Source of the DNA: a virus
Reading direction: 5' to 3' (one strand)
Length of the DNA: 20,151 bases
IMG/VR virus record: IMGVR_UViG_3300043437_000034
Location: 1 to 20,151 of that record
Shown here: positions 1 through 5,007 of the stretch, in pieces
How the letters are laid out: each line of letters opens with the position of its first letter
Position numbering within the stretch: position 1 is the stretch's first letter
The notes under the pieces: model-generated
What the model saw: the letters and a program-made list of their open reading frames with translations, nothing else
What the model was told of the DNA's origin: nothing
The model's database searches: none
Made by a program: the position numbers and the translations under genes

Positions 1-384
1 GTCGGTGTGGTGTATGGCATCAGGGACGGCTGGCTGTGCTGCTTTCAGTCGCTTGATCTCAGCCATATGCTCACGCAGCGATTCCTGCGTGGCTTCAAGC
101 AAAGACCAGTCTCGGCCCTCTAACGCAGGTGCTGGCTGTGCTGCGGGTGGGGAGCCATTGATCCATCCAACAATTGCACGAACCATGAAAGAAGGCTCGA
201 ATCTGTTTTCATGCAAATGTTTTGCTGCGTCACGAATATATTCAGGAATCGCCACAGGCTCCTGCACAGGTGCTAAACGGGCTTGCTTGATGGCGGCGAT
301 TCTTTTCCCAACCGTTTCACATGGGTACGCAGCCTGTATGGATTCAAGTGTCTCCAGCGCCAAGTCGAGTGCTTCGTCTTTCAT
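1..384 (-). CDS. Phage protein of unknown function, C-terminus cut by window edge
   Basis: An open frame runs from the ATG at 384 to the left edge of the window without a stop, giving 128 visible codons. The protein begins MKDEALDLALETLES and continues with an Ala/Ile/Lys-rich helix (about residues 25-36), a Pro/Ala-rich stretch (about 80-90) and a charged, probably coiled helix near residues 95-115. The N-terminal pattern (M-K-x-E-A-L-x-L-A-L-E-x-L-E) is one I associate with small phage proteins of unknown role, and I cannot assign a function. Its ATG overlaps the stop of the 32-aa gene before it (ATGA), so it is the last visible member of the leftward early operon. A plus-strand ORF over the same bases is a shadow. 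I am confident that it is coding and not confident about any role. Confidence 0.75.
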   Translation of the reverse strand, partial: MKDEALDLALETLESIQAAYPCETVGKRIAAIKQARLAPVQEPVAIPEYIRDAAKHLHENRFEPSFMVRAIVGWINGSPPAAQPAPALEGRDWSLLEATQESLREHMAEIKRLKAAQPAVPDAIHHTD

Positions 385-479
385 ACCACCTCCATTAGCC
401 TTAACAGGCCATAAATGATTGACACAGACACTGCCGCCGATACCAGCAGCAATGCCACTAAGATTGTTCGTTGTTTCAT
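381..479 (-). CDS. Small single-pass membrane protein, 32 aa
   Basis: This ORF begins MKQRTILVALLLVSAAVSVS. It has a basic N-terminus (K2, R4) and one hydrophobic helix covering about residues 5-26, so it is predicted to be a small inner-membrane protein or an uncleaved signal anchor. Its ATG lies in the ATGA overlap with the stop of the upstream gene at 476, and its own TGA overlaps the ATG of the next gene at 384. It is therefore linked on both sides by 4-base overlaps, which argues strongly for a real gene despite its size. A purine-rich AAAGGA stands just before the start, although very close to it. Function is unknown. Confidence 0.6.
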   Translation of the reverse strand: MKQRTILVALLLVSAAVSVSIIYGLLRLMEVV

Positions 480-730
480 GTTCCTTTAACTCCCCAATCA
501 GGCATCTTTTCGTTAGCGGCAAGTTCTTCAAGTTGGACGTAAAGGTTGTCTAAGCCGGGGTCTTTAAAGCTACGAGCGCAATAGCAACCCCAAAACCAAG
601 CGGCTTCTTCCCACAAGCATTCCTTAAAAAGCCTGTCCCTAACAAATGCGCCGGGGCTGTTAGGCATATACAGTTTTTTGCTGTCTTCAATCTCGGCTCT
701 CATAGCCGCTGCAATGGCTGCGTAGTTCAT
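476..730 (-). CDS. Hypothetical early phage protein, 84 aa
   Basis: I chose the start at ATG 730 (MNYAAIAAAMRAEIEDSKKL). It forms an ATGA overlap with the stop of the Ref-like nuclease gene and has AGGA about 6 bases upstream; the frame is open a little further but offers no better start. The 84-aa product has an N-terminal amphipathic helix and an aromatic, Cys-containing middle (W, F and C residues around positions 40-55), and ends in an acidic stretch. No recognised domain is visible. It lies among replication and recombination genes in the leftward early operon, so an accessory role in DNA metabolism or host takeover is possible, but that is only context. Confidence 0.7.
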   Translation of the reverse strand: MNYAAIAAAMRAEIEDSKKLYMPNSPGAFVRDRLFKECLWEEAAWFWGCYCARSFKDPGLDNLYVQLEELAANEKMPDWGVKGT

Positions 731-1011
731 TTCTGTCCTATCTTGTTTAATGTCCACTCAAGCAGTTCTTGCTGAGTGATGTCATAGTAGTCAACAAAAC
801 CTTTGCTGCCTAGCCCGTGAAAACCCTTATTGCCACGGTGATGTTCTACGCATAAAGGAATCAGCGTCTTGTAGTCGCCTTTACCCCAACCACCTTCTCT
901 CAAATGGTGAAGCTCTACAGGGCCGGGGTCATGGTCGCCATGCAATTGATGGCACAGCGCACAGCCAAGGCTTGCCACGGCTTGCTTATGTTTCTTCTCT
1001 GCGTTCTTCAT
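727..1011 (-). CDS. Ref-like HNH nuclease (RecA-dependent nuclease family)
   Basis: The 94-aa protein has a zinc-bound HNH layout: C17-x2-C20, the pair H35-H36 in VELHHLREG, then C54 and H57-H58 in LCVEHHRG, followed by a KGFHGLGSKGF segment. This arrangement matches the Ref family, named for the phage P1 protein that cuts DNA at RecA-bound targets. The activity is inferred from family membership and not shown here. It is about the size of the bare nuclease domain and lacks the long N-terminal extension of P1 Ref. The start at ATG 1011 has AAGGT upstream and overlaps the previous gene by 26 bases. Its neighbours (NinB, another nuclease, DUF1376) fit a role in phage recombination or DNA processing. 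Confidence 0.82.
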   Translation of the reverse strand: MKNAEKKHKQAVASLGCALCHQLHGDHDPGPVELHHLREGGWGKGDYKTLIPLCVEHHRGNKGFHGLGSKGFVDYYDITQQELLEWTLNKIGQK

Positions 1012-1276
1012 TTATTACCTTTTTAAACCAAGCAACAAATTCAGATGGGTCATACCAAGAATTTTGAACGCCAACTGTTGATCTATGCCGAACCAACATT
1101 TTTGGAGCATCAGGTCTTCTTAAACAACCGCGCAAATAAGCATCTGTTACGTTATATTTTTTGCACAAATATTCAGACAATTCAAGATATGTCCGACATG
1201 GTTTGCGAGTTTTTCCGTTCAATTGACGCTGACGAAAATCATAAAGGCTTTCATTGAATTTCAATTTGTACTCCAT
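986..1276 (-). CDS. Hypothetical protein, possibly DNA-binding, 96 aa
   Basis: A 96-aa, very basic protein starting MEYKLKFNESLYDFRQRQLN. The middle (about residues 28-55) reads like a helix-turn-helix: YLELSEYLCKKYNVTDAYLR followed by G-C-L-R-R. A helix, a turn at the Asn-Val and a second helix rich in basic residues would fit. The C-terminus has aromatic pairs (SWYDPSEFVAWF). I do not recognise the family. The Shine-Dalgarno before ATG 1276 is weak, and the gene overlaps NinB by 26 bases and the Ref-like gene by 26 bases, so translation is probably coupled. It may be a recombination or replication accessory protein; this is inferred from position only. Confidence 0.7.
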   Translation of the reverse strand: MEYKLKFNESLYDFRQRQLNGKTRKPCRTYLELSEYLCKKYNVTDAYLRGCLRRPDAPKMLVRHRSTVGVQNSWYDPSEFVAWFKKVINEERREET

Positions 1277-1559
1277 TAGTGTTGGCCCAATACAACAACC
1301 ACTCAGTAAAACTTACAGCTTGCTCTTTGGTAAACCGTCTGCTTTGGTGGCCTAGCTGGACGACTCGTTCGCCATCAATGCTTGGCATGACCTTGCTAAT
1401 GCTAGACATTTCACCGCTTTCATGCGCCCATTGGTCAATCAGAAATCGCTTCCATGATTCTGCTGTCCATCGGCTACCGTGCAATGTTGCTTGCTTGGCA
1501 ATCTGACCAATGATTGAGTGCATCAGTTTGTTTTGCAAGTCTGATCTTGTCGTGTTCAA
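1251..1559 (-). CDS. ninB: NinB family recombination protein, apparently N-terminally short
   Basis: The 102-aa product carries the NinB core: TRSDLQNKLMHSI, then a basic helix, SRWTAESWKRFLI, and a C-terminal GERVVQLGHQSRRFTKEQ followed by FTEWLLYWA. In lambda, NinB (Orf) binds ssDNA and helps RecBCD-independent recombination by substituting for RecFOR functions. Lambda NinB is about 146 aa and has roughly 40 residues before the segment that matches here, so this copy lacks that N-terminal part. The best start is TTG at 1559 in a TTGA overlap with the stop of the HNH endonuclease gene; the first internal ATG (1523) would remove conserved residues. The endonuclease gene lies exactly where the missing N-terminus should be, which suggests that its insertion trimmed ninB. 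Confidence 0.82.
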   Translation of the reverse strand: MNTTRSDLQNKLMHSIIGQIAKQATLHGSRWTAESWKRFLIDQWAHESGEMSSISKVMPSIDGERVVQLGHQSRRFTKEQAVSFTEWLLYWANTNGVQIEIQ

Positions 1560-2053
1560 TTGCTTCTTCCTGTAAAAAATTCATGTAAATTTGACTTTGC
1601 TTGCAAATACATTTTGTTTGCTTCTTCTGGAGTTTTATAGTAGCCAAGACTTTTTGTTCTGTTTTGGTATCTAATTTTTGCTTGCCACATTTTGCAGTCT
1701 GGATGGTAATAAGCGCCTTTTAAACCAGAGACTGCTTTTGATTTCTTAGACATGTTTTGCATGTTTTGAGCATGACTTCCATTTCGCAAATTACTTAGCT
1801 TGTTGTTTGCTTTATTTCCATCAATGTGATCGACTTCAGTAGGCCAAACGCCATAGACGTACAACCAAGCTAAACGGTGCATGTAATACAAGCGCCCATC
1901 AACGTGCATTCTTGTATAGCCAATTTTGTTTGGCTTTGCATGTATTGGCCCCGGCAAAATATTTGACACAGGTAAAAGCCGGTTAAAAATTCCAGTTTCT
2001 TTGTTATAAGAAACTAGCTCTTTGAGTCGAGATTGGGTAAGTTCATAGTTCAT
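1556..2053 (-). CDS. HNH homing endonuclease with AP2-like DNA-binding domain
   Basis: This 165-aa protein has an N-terminal segment YNKETGIFNRL typical of free-standing phage HNH endonucleases. The HNH core spans about residues 58-90: H59-R-L-A-W, then EVDHIDGNKANN (D75-H76, N80) and N-L-R. An AP2-like domain follows (about 108-160), with GLKGAYYHPDCKMWQAKI and LGYYKTPEEANKMY. Such proteins cut DNA at a specific site and spread their own gene into phages lacking it. The start ATG 2053 lacks a strong ribosome site. The gene stands between a PD-(D/E)xK nuclease and NinB, ends in a TTGA overlap with NinB, and interrupts an otherwise continuous chain of ATGA-linked genes. This fits a recent insertion. 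Confidence 0.92.
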   Translation of the reverse strand: MNYELTQSRLKELVSYNKETGIFNRLLPVSNILPGPIHAKPNKIGYTRMHVDGRLYYMHRLAWLYVYGVWPTEVDHIDGNKANNKLSNLRNGSHAQNMQNMSKKSKAVSGLKGAYYHPDCKMWQAKIRYQNRTKSLGYYKTPEEANKMYLQAKSNLHEFFTGRSN

Positions 2054-2077
2054 AAGAACATCTTACCATGACAATGC

Positions 2078-2122
2078 TTAACTTGGCAAGTCCTGTTCAC
2101 GGCTTTTCATGTCAGGTGTCAT
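2078..2122 (-). pseudogene. Orphan 14-codon gene start before the homing endonuclease
   Basis: A 14-codon frame, MTPDMKSREQDLPS and then TAA, begins at ATG 2122 in an ATGA overlap with the stop of the nuclease gene. In this operon that overlap regularly marks a genuine gene start, yet the frame ends after 14 codons, shortly before the HNH endonuclease gene. The simplest reading is the severed 5' end of a gene, perhaps the missing beginning of ninB, left behind when the endonuclease gene entered. The identity with ninB is inference because I cannot align so short a piece to the family. It could also be a real minigene. Confidence 0.4.
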
Positions 2123-2382
2123 AAAACCCCAATCATGCGTAAAGCCGCCTCAGGGCTGTCAACCCTGCACAGAGTACCACCACACCACTTTGCAAAAAAG
2201 TCTTGTTGTAGGCTCGTTAAACGCTTTGTAGGGCCACTTTTCAGTTCCATAAGAAATGTGTGGTTCTTGTAGCCAACCAAAAGGTCAACTGGAAGACCGA
2301 TCACCCAAACGTAACAACCTGCATCCCTAAGAACTTTGACTATTTCAGCTTGGTTTTCGTCAACACGGGCTGCATATCTCAT
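2119..2382 (-). CDS. VRR-NUC-like PD-(D/E)xK nuclease
   Basis: This 87-aa protein shows a minimal PD-(D/E)xK nuclease core. It has an N-terminal helix with E13, an aspartate in GLPVDLLVGY (D33), the E-x-K signature in MELKSG (E46, K48), and a Q-Q-x-F helix (Q59-Q60) downstream. This order matches VRR-NUC domains found in phages, which include Holliday-junction or flap-type nucleases. The substrate here is unknown, with junction or branch processing during phage recombination the likely role. The start at ATG 2382 overlaps the stop of the 36-aa gene (ATGA). The length is usual for a stand-alone phage VRR-NUC. Confidence is good for the fold and lower for the exact activity. Confidence 0.8.
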   Translation of the reverse strand: MRYAARVDENQAEIVKVLRDAGCYVWVIGLPVDLLVGYKNHTFLMELKSGPTKRLTSLQQDFFAKWCGGTLCRVDSPEAALRMIGVL

Positions 2383-2489
2383 AGGGGCGACTCCCCTGCG
2401 TCATCACGCTTTTGCTTTTCGTACTCACGAATTTGCTTGCGTGTCCAAGGTGTTGGGCCTGATGGGGGTGGGAAGGGCCATGTGTTCAT
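2379..2489 (-). CDS. Small hypothetical protein, 36 aa
   Basis: A 36-codon ORF fits exactly between two genes: its ATG at 2489 overlaps the TGA of the upstream 68-aa gene (ATGA), and its own TGA overlaps the ATG of the nuclease gene at 2382 (ATGA). The product begins MNTWPFPPPSGPTPWTRKQI and has a Pro/Trp-rich N-terminal half and a strongly charged helical C-terminal half (R-E-Y-E-K-Q-K-R-D-D). No family is recognised. The exact double overlap argues for a translated gene and not a chance frame. A Pro-rich tail plus a basic-acidic helix would fit a small adaptor or host-protein binder, but that is speculation. Confidence 0.6.
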   Translation of the reverse strand: MNTWPFPPPSGPTPWTRKQIREYEKQKRDDAGESPL

Positions 2490-2692
2490 TCCAGTTCTCC
2501 GTCTTGTAGTTTCTTCATCAGCGCCCGAATGCGAGCAACTGATCCCGTTCCATATTTACGCTCAAGCCATTCAATCCGAACTGGCGTAAGCACTTTTTGA
2601 CCTGTTGATTCCCAAGTCCTAAAAAGAACCCTAGCCTCACCAAGTTCAATCATGTATCTGTCACCAGCGTCTTGTATCTGTCTGCGTGTCAT
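2486..2692 (-). CDS. Hypothetical early protein, 68 aa
   Basis: I chose ATG 2692 (MTRRQIQDAGDRYMIELGEA) because it forms an ATGA overlap with the stop of the preceding helix-turn-helix gene. The longer open frame upstream lies entirely inside that gene. The protein is mainly helical and charged, with a core ARVLFRTWESTGQKVLTPV and a second part RIEWLERKYGTGSVARIRAL. It has no recognised catalytic motif. Its basic character and its place between a helix-turn-helix protein and a nuclease suggest a nucleic-acid-related accessory role, but the sequence alone does not show one. Confidence 0.68.
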   Translation of the reverse strand: MTRRQIQDAGDRYMIELGEARVLFRTWESTGQKVLTPVRIEWLERKYGTGSVARIRALMKKLQDGELE

Positions 2693-2877
2693 GGGTAGGG
2701 CCAAAGTTGAATCAAACCCCACTTCATCTGTGGATACTTGCGAACGATGTTTGTCTTTTGCAGACGCTGGATGCTGGCCCACACTTGTTTTGTTGTCCAG
2801 CAGGTAATTTCTTCAATCTCTTTGCTAGACAGTTCGCCGTGTTCAAGAAGGCGTTTGAGTGCGTAAACTCTTGTCAT
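2689..2877 (-). CDS. Small winged-helix/helix-turn-helix protein, 62 aa
   Basis: The 62-aa product begins MTRVYALKRLLEHGELSSKE and contains a clear helix-turn-helix of the winged type: LLEHGELSSKEIEEITCW, then TTKQVWASIQRLQKTNIVRK, followed by a short wing-like strand rich in aromatics. Such domains usually bind DNA, and a regulator or replication accessory role is plausible. The start ATG 2877 makes an ATGA overlap with the preceding gene, and the stop overlaps the next start in the same way. It is shorter than most wHTH regulators and has no extra domain. Its fold resembles that of the winged-helix protein at 6295-6606, although the two are not close in sequence. Confidence 0.75.
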   Translation of the reverse strand: MTRVYALKRLLEHGELSSKEIEEITCWTTKQVWASIQRLQKTNIVRKYPQMKWGLIQLWPYP

Positions 2878-3212
2878 TTTTTTACCCTTGCAATTATTTC
2901 AGCAATCCGTTTTTTGTTCGCAGCCATTTGCTCTGCTGTTAGTTTATTTTCCAACATTGGCAAAGTAGGCTCGGGTGCTTTTCTGCACATCGCACGAAAC
3001 TCAAGAACTGTTGGCGGCTTACCGCTGTCAGGCATGTTTTTCAAAGCATAAGCAATTGAGTCAGGATGATCTTTAAAGCCAGCTAGCTCATGTGACCAAT
3101 CAGCTTTAACTTCAGCAATGTCCAAACCTTCCCAACGTCCAAGAAAGTCTCGTCCATAAATCATGGTCAACTTGGTAAAAATGCGTTCAACCCAAGGCAT
3201 AGGCAAGCTCAT
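2874..3212 (-). CDS. Replication-associated phage protein (helicase-loader-like position)
   Basis: A 112-aa protein starting MSLPMPWVERIFTKLTMIYG, with the conserved-looking stretches FLGRWEGLDIAEVKADWSHE and FKDHPDSIAYALKNMPDSGK followed by PPTVLEFRAMCRKAP. The W-x-x-E-L-x-G-F and P-P-T-V-L-E-F-R features are ones I associate with proteins that follow DUF1376 genes in proteobacterial phages, in the place where lambda P (helicase loader) follows lambda O. The helicase-loader role is inferred from position and not proven. Its ATG at 3212 overlaps the DUF1376 stop (ATGA), so the two are probably made together. The C-terminus is a basic helix. Confidence 0.65.
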   Translation of the reverse strand: MSLPMPWVERIFTKLTMIYGRDFLGRWEGLDIAEVKADWSHELAGFKDHPDSIAYALKNMPDSGKPPTVLEFRAMCRKAPEPTLPMLENKLTAEQMAANKKRIAEIIARVKK

Positions 3213-4012
3213 TTGTTCACCTCAATAGCTTTCTGTGAGTCCATGTCAATGGTGCGGAAGAAATCGCTTGCATCTTGGTAAGGTGCTTGCTTGGCAATGC
3301 TTGGCACGGCCTCTTGCATCTTCAGGCGCATAGATCGCTGGTAAACAGTCTCAGTCTGGTTCTGCTTTTCATCAGACCGTAACCAAGAAGCCTCAAGCCC
3401 TTGTGAACCTCTTGCACACCAGATGGTCAAAAATGCGTTAAGGGTAATACCCGCCTTTTCCGCTTCTTTTCTAGCTGACTTCAACACCGTTTCCGTTACA
3501 GGTGCTTTCTTGGCTTTCCTAAGTGACAACCAATCTTGCCATTCTTGTAAACCAACATCAGGTGGGCAAGCAACGACAGTTGCTTTATTCTTGTGTTTTG
3601 TGTCTTGTGTTATGTGTTCTGTGTCCTGTGTAGCATTGCCTTCGGATTGCGTTCGCAATGCGTTCGCATAAATAGGTAAGTCTTTGTTTTTGTTAGACTT
3701 TTTATCCCAACGGGCCTTTGCACTCTGGCTTGCCTTGCTAGATTTTTCTCCAGCTTTAGCCAATTCTTTGTTAGCACGGTGATGAATCCACCCATCAACA
3801 GTGCGCTCAAAATACTCTCGCAATACGACCGCAATGCAATCGCTATGCGAACGCATACGAATTTGCCTTGCTACCTCTGTTTCATCTAAAGGTATTGGGC
3901 ATTCGTGAAGGTAGTACCAATCAAGCAAGCGCCGATAGGTAAGGTCTTCCATCTCTGAAAGATGTTCGGTATGGCTTTTGTAATCGCCAATGTTAAATTG
4001 GTAATAGTGCAT
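3209..4012 (-). CDS. DUF1376 replication initiation-like protein
   Basis: The 267-aa protein opens with the DUF1376 signature: MHYYQFNIGDYKSHTEHLSE, then a YRRLLDWYYL helix and an R-x-Y-F-E-R-T segment with W-I-H-H-R-A-N-K-E-L (residues 1-85). DUF1376 proteins sit in the replication modules of lambdoid-like phages and are thought to act as O-like initiators. Residues about 85-150 are a low-complexity Lys/Ser/Thr/Gln-rich linker with a repeated T-Q-D-T motif. The C-terminal part (150-267) is more ordered (QEWQDWLSLRKAKKAPVTE). It starts at ATG 4012 with GAGG 8 bases upstream and lies about 90 bases downstream of a good promoter, making it the first gene of that transcript. Confidence 0.88.
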   Translation of the reverse strand: MHYYQFNIGDYKSHTEHLSEMEDLTYRRLLDWYYLHECPIPLDETEVARQIRMRSHSDCIAVVLREYFERTVDGWIHHRANKELAKAGEKSSKASQSAKARWDKKSNKNKDLPIYANALRTQSEGNATQDTEHITQDTKHKNKATVVACPPDVGLQEWQDWLSLRKAKKAPVTETVLKSARKEAEKAGITLNAFLTIWCARGSQGLEASWLRSDEKQNQTETVYQRSMRLKMQEAVPSIAKQAPYQDASDFFRTIDMDSQKAIEVNK

Positions 4013-4055
4013 TTAAGCATCCTCGCAAACCTCCAGAAGAAACGCACGGCAGGTG

Positions 4056-4062
4056 GGAGGTT
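4056..4062 (-). promoter_or_regulatory. Inverted repeat in the leader of the DUF1376 gene
   Basis: GGAGGTT at 4056-4062 is the exact inverse of AACCTCC at 4028-4034, with 21 bases between them. Both lie in the untranslated leader of the DUF1376 mRNA. In the transcript this 7-bp stem would end 15 bases before the ATG and would sequester a GGAGG motif, leaving the nearer GAGG as the ribosome site. A leader hairpin that tunes translation is plausible but not proven. Confidence 0.35.
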
Positions 4063-4073
4063 CACTTTTCAAC

Positions 4074-4087
4074 AGAGTAGCTACTCT
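4074..4087. promoter_or_regulatory. 14-bp perfect palindrome, likely operator
   Basis: AGAGTAGCTACTCT reads the same on both strands. It lies between the genes ending at 4122 and starting at 4012, about 15-30 bases downstream of the predicted start of the transcript that feeds the DUF1376 gene. This is a normal place for a repressor to block a promoter. No repressor gene is identifiable in the window, so the protein that would bind it is unknown. Confidence 0.5.
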
Positions 4088-4108
4088 CTGTTTAGCCGGG
4101 TTTCAAAT

Positions 4109-4138
4109 ACTATAACACCACTCAAGCCCTACTGTAAA
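4109..4138 (-). promoter_or_regulatory. Sigma70-like promoter for the replication operon
   Basis: Read on the minus strand, TTTACA (4138-4133, five of six to TTGACA) is followed after 18 bases by TATAGT (4114-4109, five of six to TATAAT). A TG one base before the -10 makes it an extended -10 promoter. The -35 lies inside another dyad, ACTGT-AA-ACAGT at 4131-4142, at the very end of the upstream gene. This promoter would drive DUF1376 and the genes to its left, independently of the divergent region near 4750. Confidence 0.55.
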
Positions 4139-4538
4139 CAGTGATCTGAGGATGGTTCGTGTAGTTCTGCTGCATGATTGTCACCTCACGCTTTGTAAAA
4201 ATGGCCTGATCTTTGTTGCGCCAGTTGAAGGCATTTCCTGTTGATTTGACTGTGCCATCTTCCCAAGCATCGGTCTGCTTTTCAAATTCCTGAACAAAAA
4301 CCTTTGGCTGTTGCTTTTGTGCAACAAATGATTTGCCTGTTAACTGGTGATGGTAGGCGTACTTGCCGTTGCCTTGCAAAACTTTCTTGACGCAGACAAT
4401 GTAGCCTTCAGCAACCAAAGCGTCTTTGATGGCTGCTGGTGATTCATGGAATCTTGTTGACATCCTGTTCATAATAATTCGATGGCTTACAGGGCCATCT
4501 TTTAGTTGTTCGAGGTAGTAGAGTTTTGCTGGTAACAC
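4122..4538 (-). CDS. Hypothetical early protein, possibly winged-helix, 138 aa
   Basis: The likely start is GTG 4538 (read as Met, LPAKLYYLEQLKDGPVSHR), with AAGGA about 9 bases upstream inside the previous gene, which it overlaps by 37 bases. The first 65 residues look like a winged helix-turn-helix: LYYLEQLKDGPVSHRIIMNR, then SPAAIKDALVAEGYIVCVKK. A Gln-rich linker follows at about 70-80, and then a C-terminal region with W and basic residues. I know of no named family. As one of the first two genes leaving the divergent control region it could be an early regulator, but that is inference. Its last codons contain the -35 dyad of the downstream promoter. Confidence 0.65.
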   Translation of the reverse strand: MLPAKLYYLEQLKDGPVSHRIIMNRMSTRFHESPAAIKDALVAEGYIVCVKKVLQGNGKYAYHHQLTGKSFVAQKQQPKVFVQEFEKQTDAWEDGTVKSTGNAFNWRNKDQAIFTKREVTIMQQNYTNHPQITVYSRA

Positions 4539-4702
4539 AGGGTGATTTCCTTCTTTGTGGTTAGTTCAATAGCGCGAGCAAAGAGAGCAACGGTAGCTGC
4601 TTCAAAGTCGCCGGGATCAAAAGTGTATTGCTTTACAGATTGAATTGCATGGACGCAAAGCTCCTGTGCTGCAACGGTTTCGTGATGGTCTGGTGTAGTC
4701 AT
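4502..4702 (-). CDS. Small early protein of unknown function, 66 aa
   Basis: I chose ATG 4702 (MTTPDHHETVAAQELCVHAI), which gives 66 aa. The frame is open further upstream, to 4882, but that extension runs through the divergent control region and over the well-supported plus-strand gene at 4808. It also reads as low-quality sequence rich in Cys and Asn. The protein is mostly helical, with a central FDPGDFEAATVALFARAIEL segment. I see no known motif and no good Shine-Dalgarno before the chosen ATG, so the start remains uncertain. It is the first gene of the leftward early transcript. Confidence 0.55.
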   Translation of the reverse strand: MTTPDHHETVAAQELCVHAIQSVKQYTFDPGDFEAATVALFARAIELTTKKEITLCYQQNSTTSNN

Positions 4703-4728
4703 GCTGGCAAGGTTATCATTGTTGACCT

Positions 4729-4754
4729 GTTTGTCTATTAGGGTTTGTCCTAGT
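4729..4754. promoter_or_regulatory. Operator-like dyad and direct repeat in the divergent control region
   Basis: ATTAGG (4737-4742) and CCTAGT (4749-4754) form an inverted repeat with one mismatch around a 6-base centre. The heptamer GTTTGTC occurs twice, 14 bases apart (4729-4735 and 4743-4749), the second copy falling inside the dyad. The site is centred between the leftward gene starting at 4702 and the rightward gene starting at 4808. That position suits a switch controlling both early operons. I could not find a convincing -10/-35 pair beside it, so the promoters themselves are not placed. Confidence 0.45.
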
Positions 4755-4807
4755 GTTTTTTTTGTTGATGCGTCATAAGATTGAGGCTCAACAAGACAGG
4801 AGTTCAC

Positions 4808-4963
4808 ATGAACACAAAATATTTGACACAAGTTCGCAGCTTGTATTGCGTAGCTGGTGTACCAGTTAGCACACAACGTCACAATTGCCGACAGTGGATT
4901 AAATCAATCCGCATACTTGGCGACAAATGGCTTCTTGCCAAACCAATTAAACGAACAAATTAA
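4808..4963 (+). CDS. Small early protein, 51 aa
   Basis: The start is ATG 4808, preceded by AGGAG at a normal distance; an upstream in-frame start at 4781 lacks such a site. The 51-aa product begins MNTKYLTQVRSLYCVAGVPV and ends in the strongly basic KSIRILGDKWLLAKPIKRTN. It carries about 10 Arg/Lys and looks like a compact basic protein that could bind nucleic acid. No family name is known to me. It is the first gene of the rightward operon and is followed 7 bases after its stop by an intrinsic terminator. It is therefore probably made alone at a high level, with the downstream genes depending on read-through. Confidence 0.75.
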   Translation: MNTKYLTQVRSLYCVAGVPVSTQRHNCRQWIKSIRILGDKWLLAKPIKRTN

Positions 4964-4969
4964 GGTGTT

Positions 4970-4996
4970 CAGCCGACCTGTAACGGCTGTTTTTTT
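4970..4996 (+). terminator. Intrinsic terminator or attenuator before the ssDNA-binding gene
   Basis: CAGCCG (4970-4975) and CGGCTG (4984-4989) form a perfect 6-bp stem with an 8-base loop, followed directly by seven T residues (4990-4996). The AGGAG ribosome site of the next gene begins at the next base. The stem is short, so termination is probably partial. It would set the ratio between the 51-aa protein and the genes to its right. Confidence 0.65.
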
Positions 4997-5007
4997 AGGA
5001 GAATGAA

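Noticed and set aside
5-418. Plus-strand ORF of 137 codons at the left edge
   Set aside because: The minus strand has an open frame here whose start is ATGA-coupled to the operon, with normal codon use. The plus frame is Ser/Ala/Cys-rich and has no ribosome site.
4823-4849. TTGACA at 4823-4828 as a promoter for the ssDNA-binding gene
   Set aside because: The -35 is perfect, but the only -10 candidates lie 13 or 15 bases away and match poorly, and the site is inside a gene.
4703-4882. N-terminal extension of the 66-aa gene up to 4882
   Set aside because: It would cross the divergent control region and a well-supported gene on the other strand; its composition is unlike a protein; the internal ATG at 4702 is preferred.
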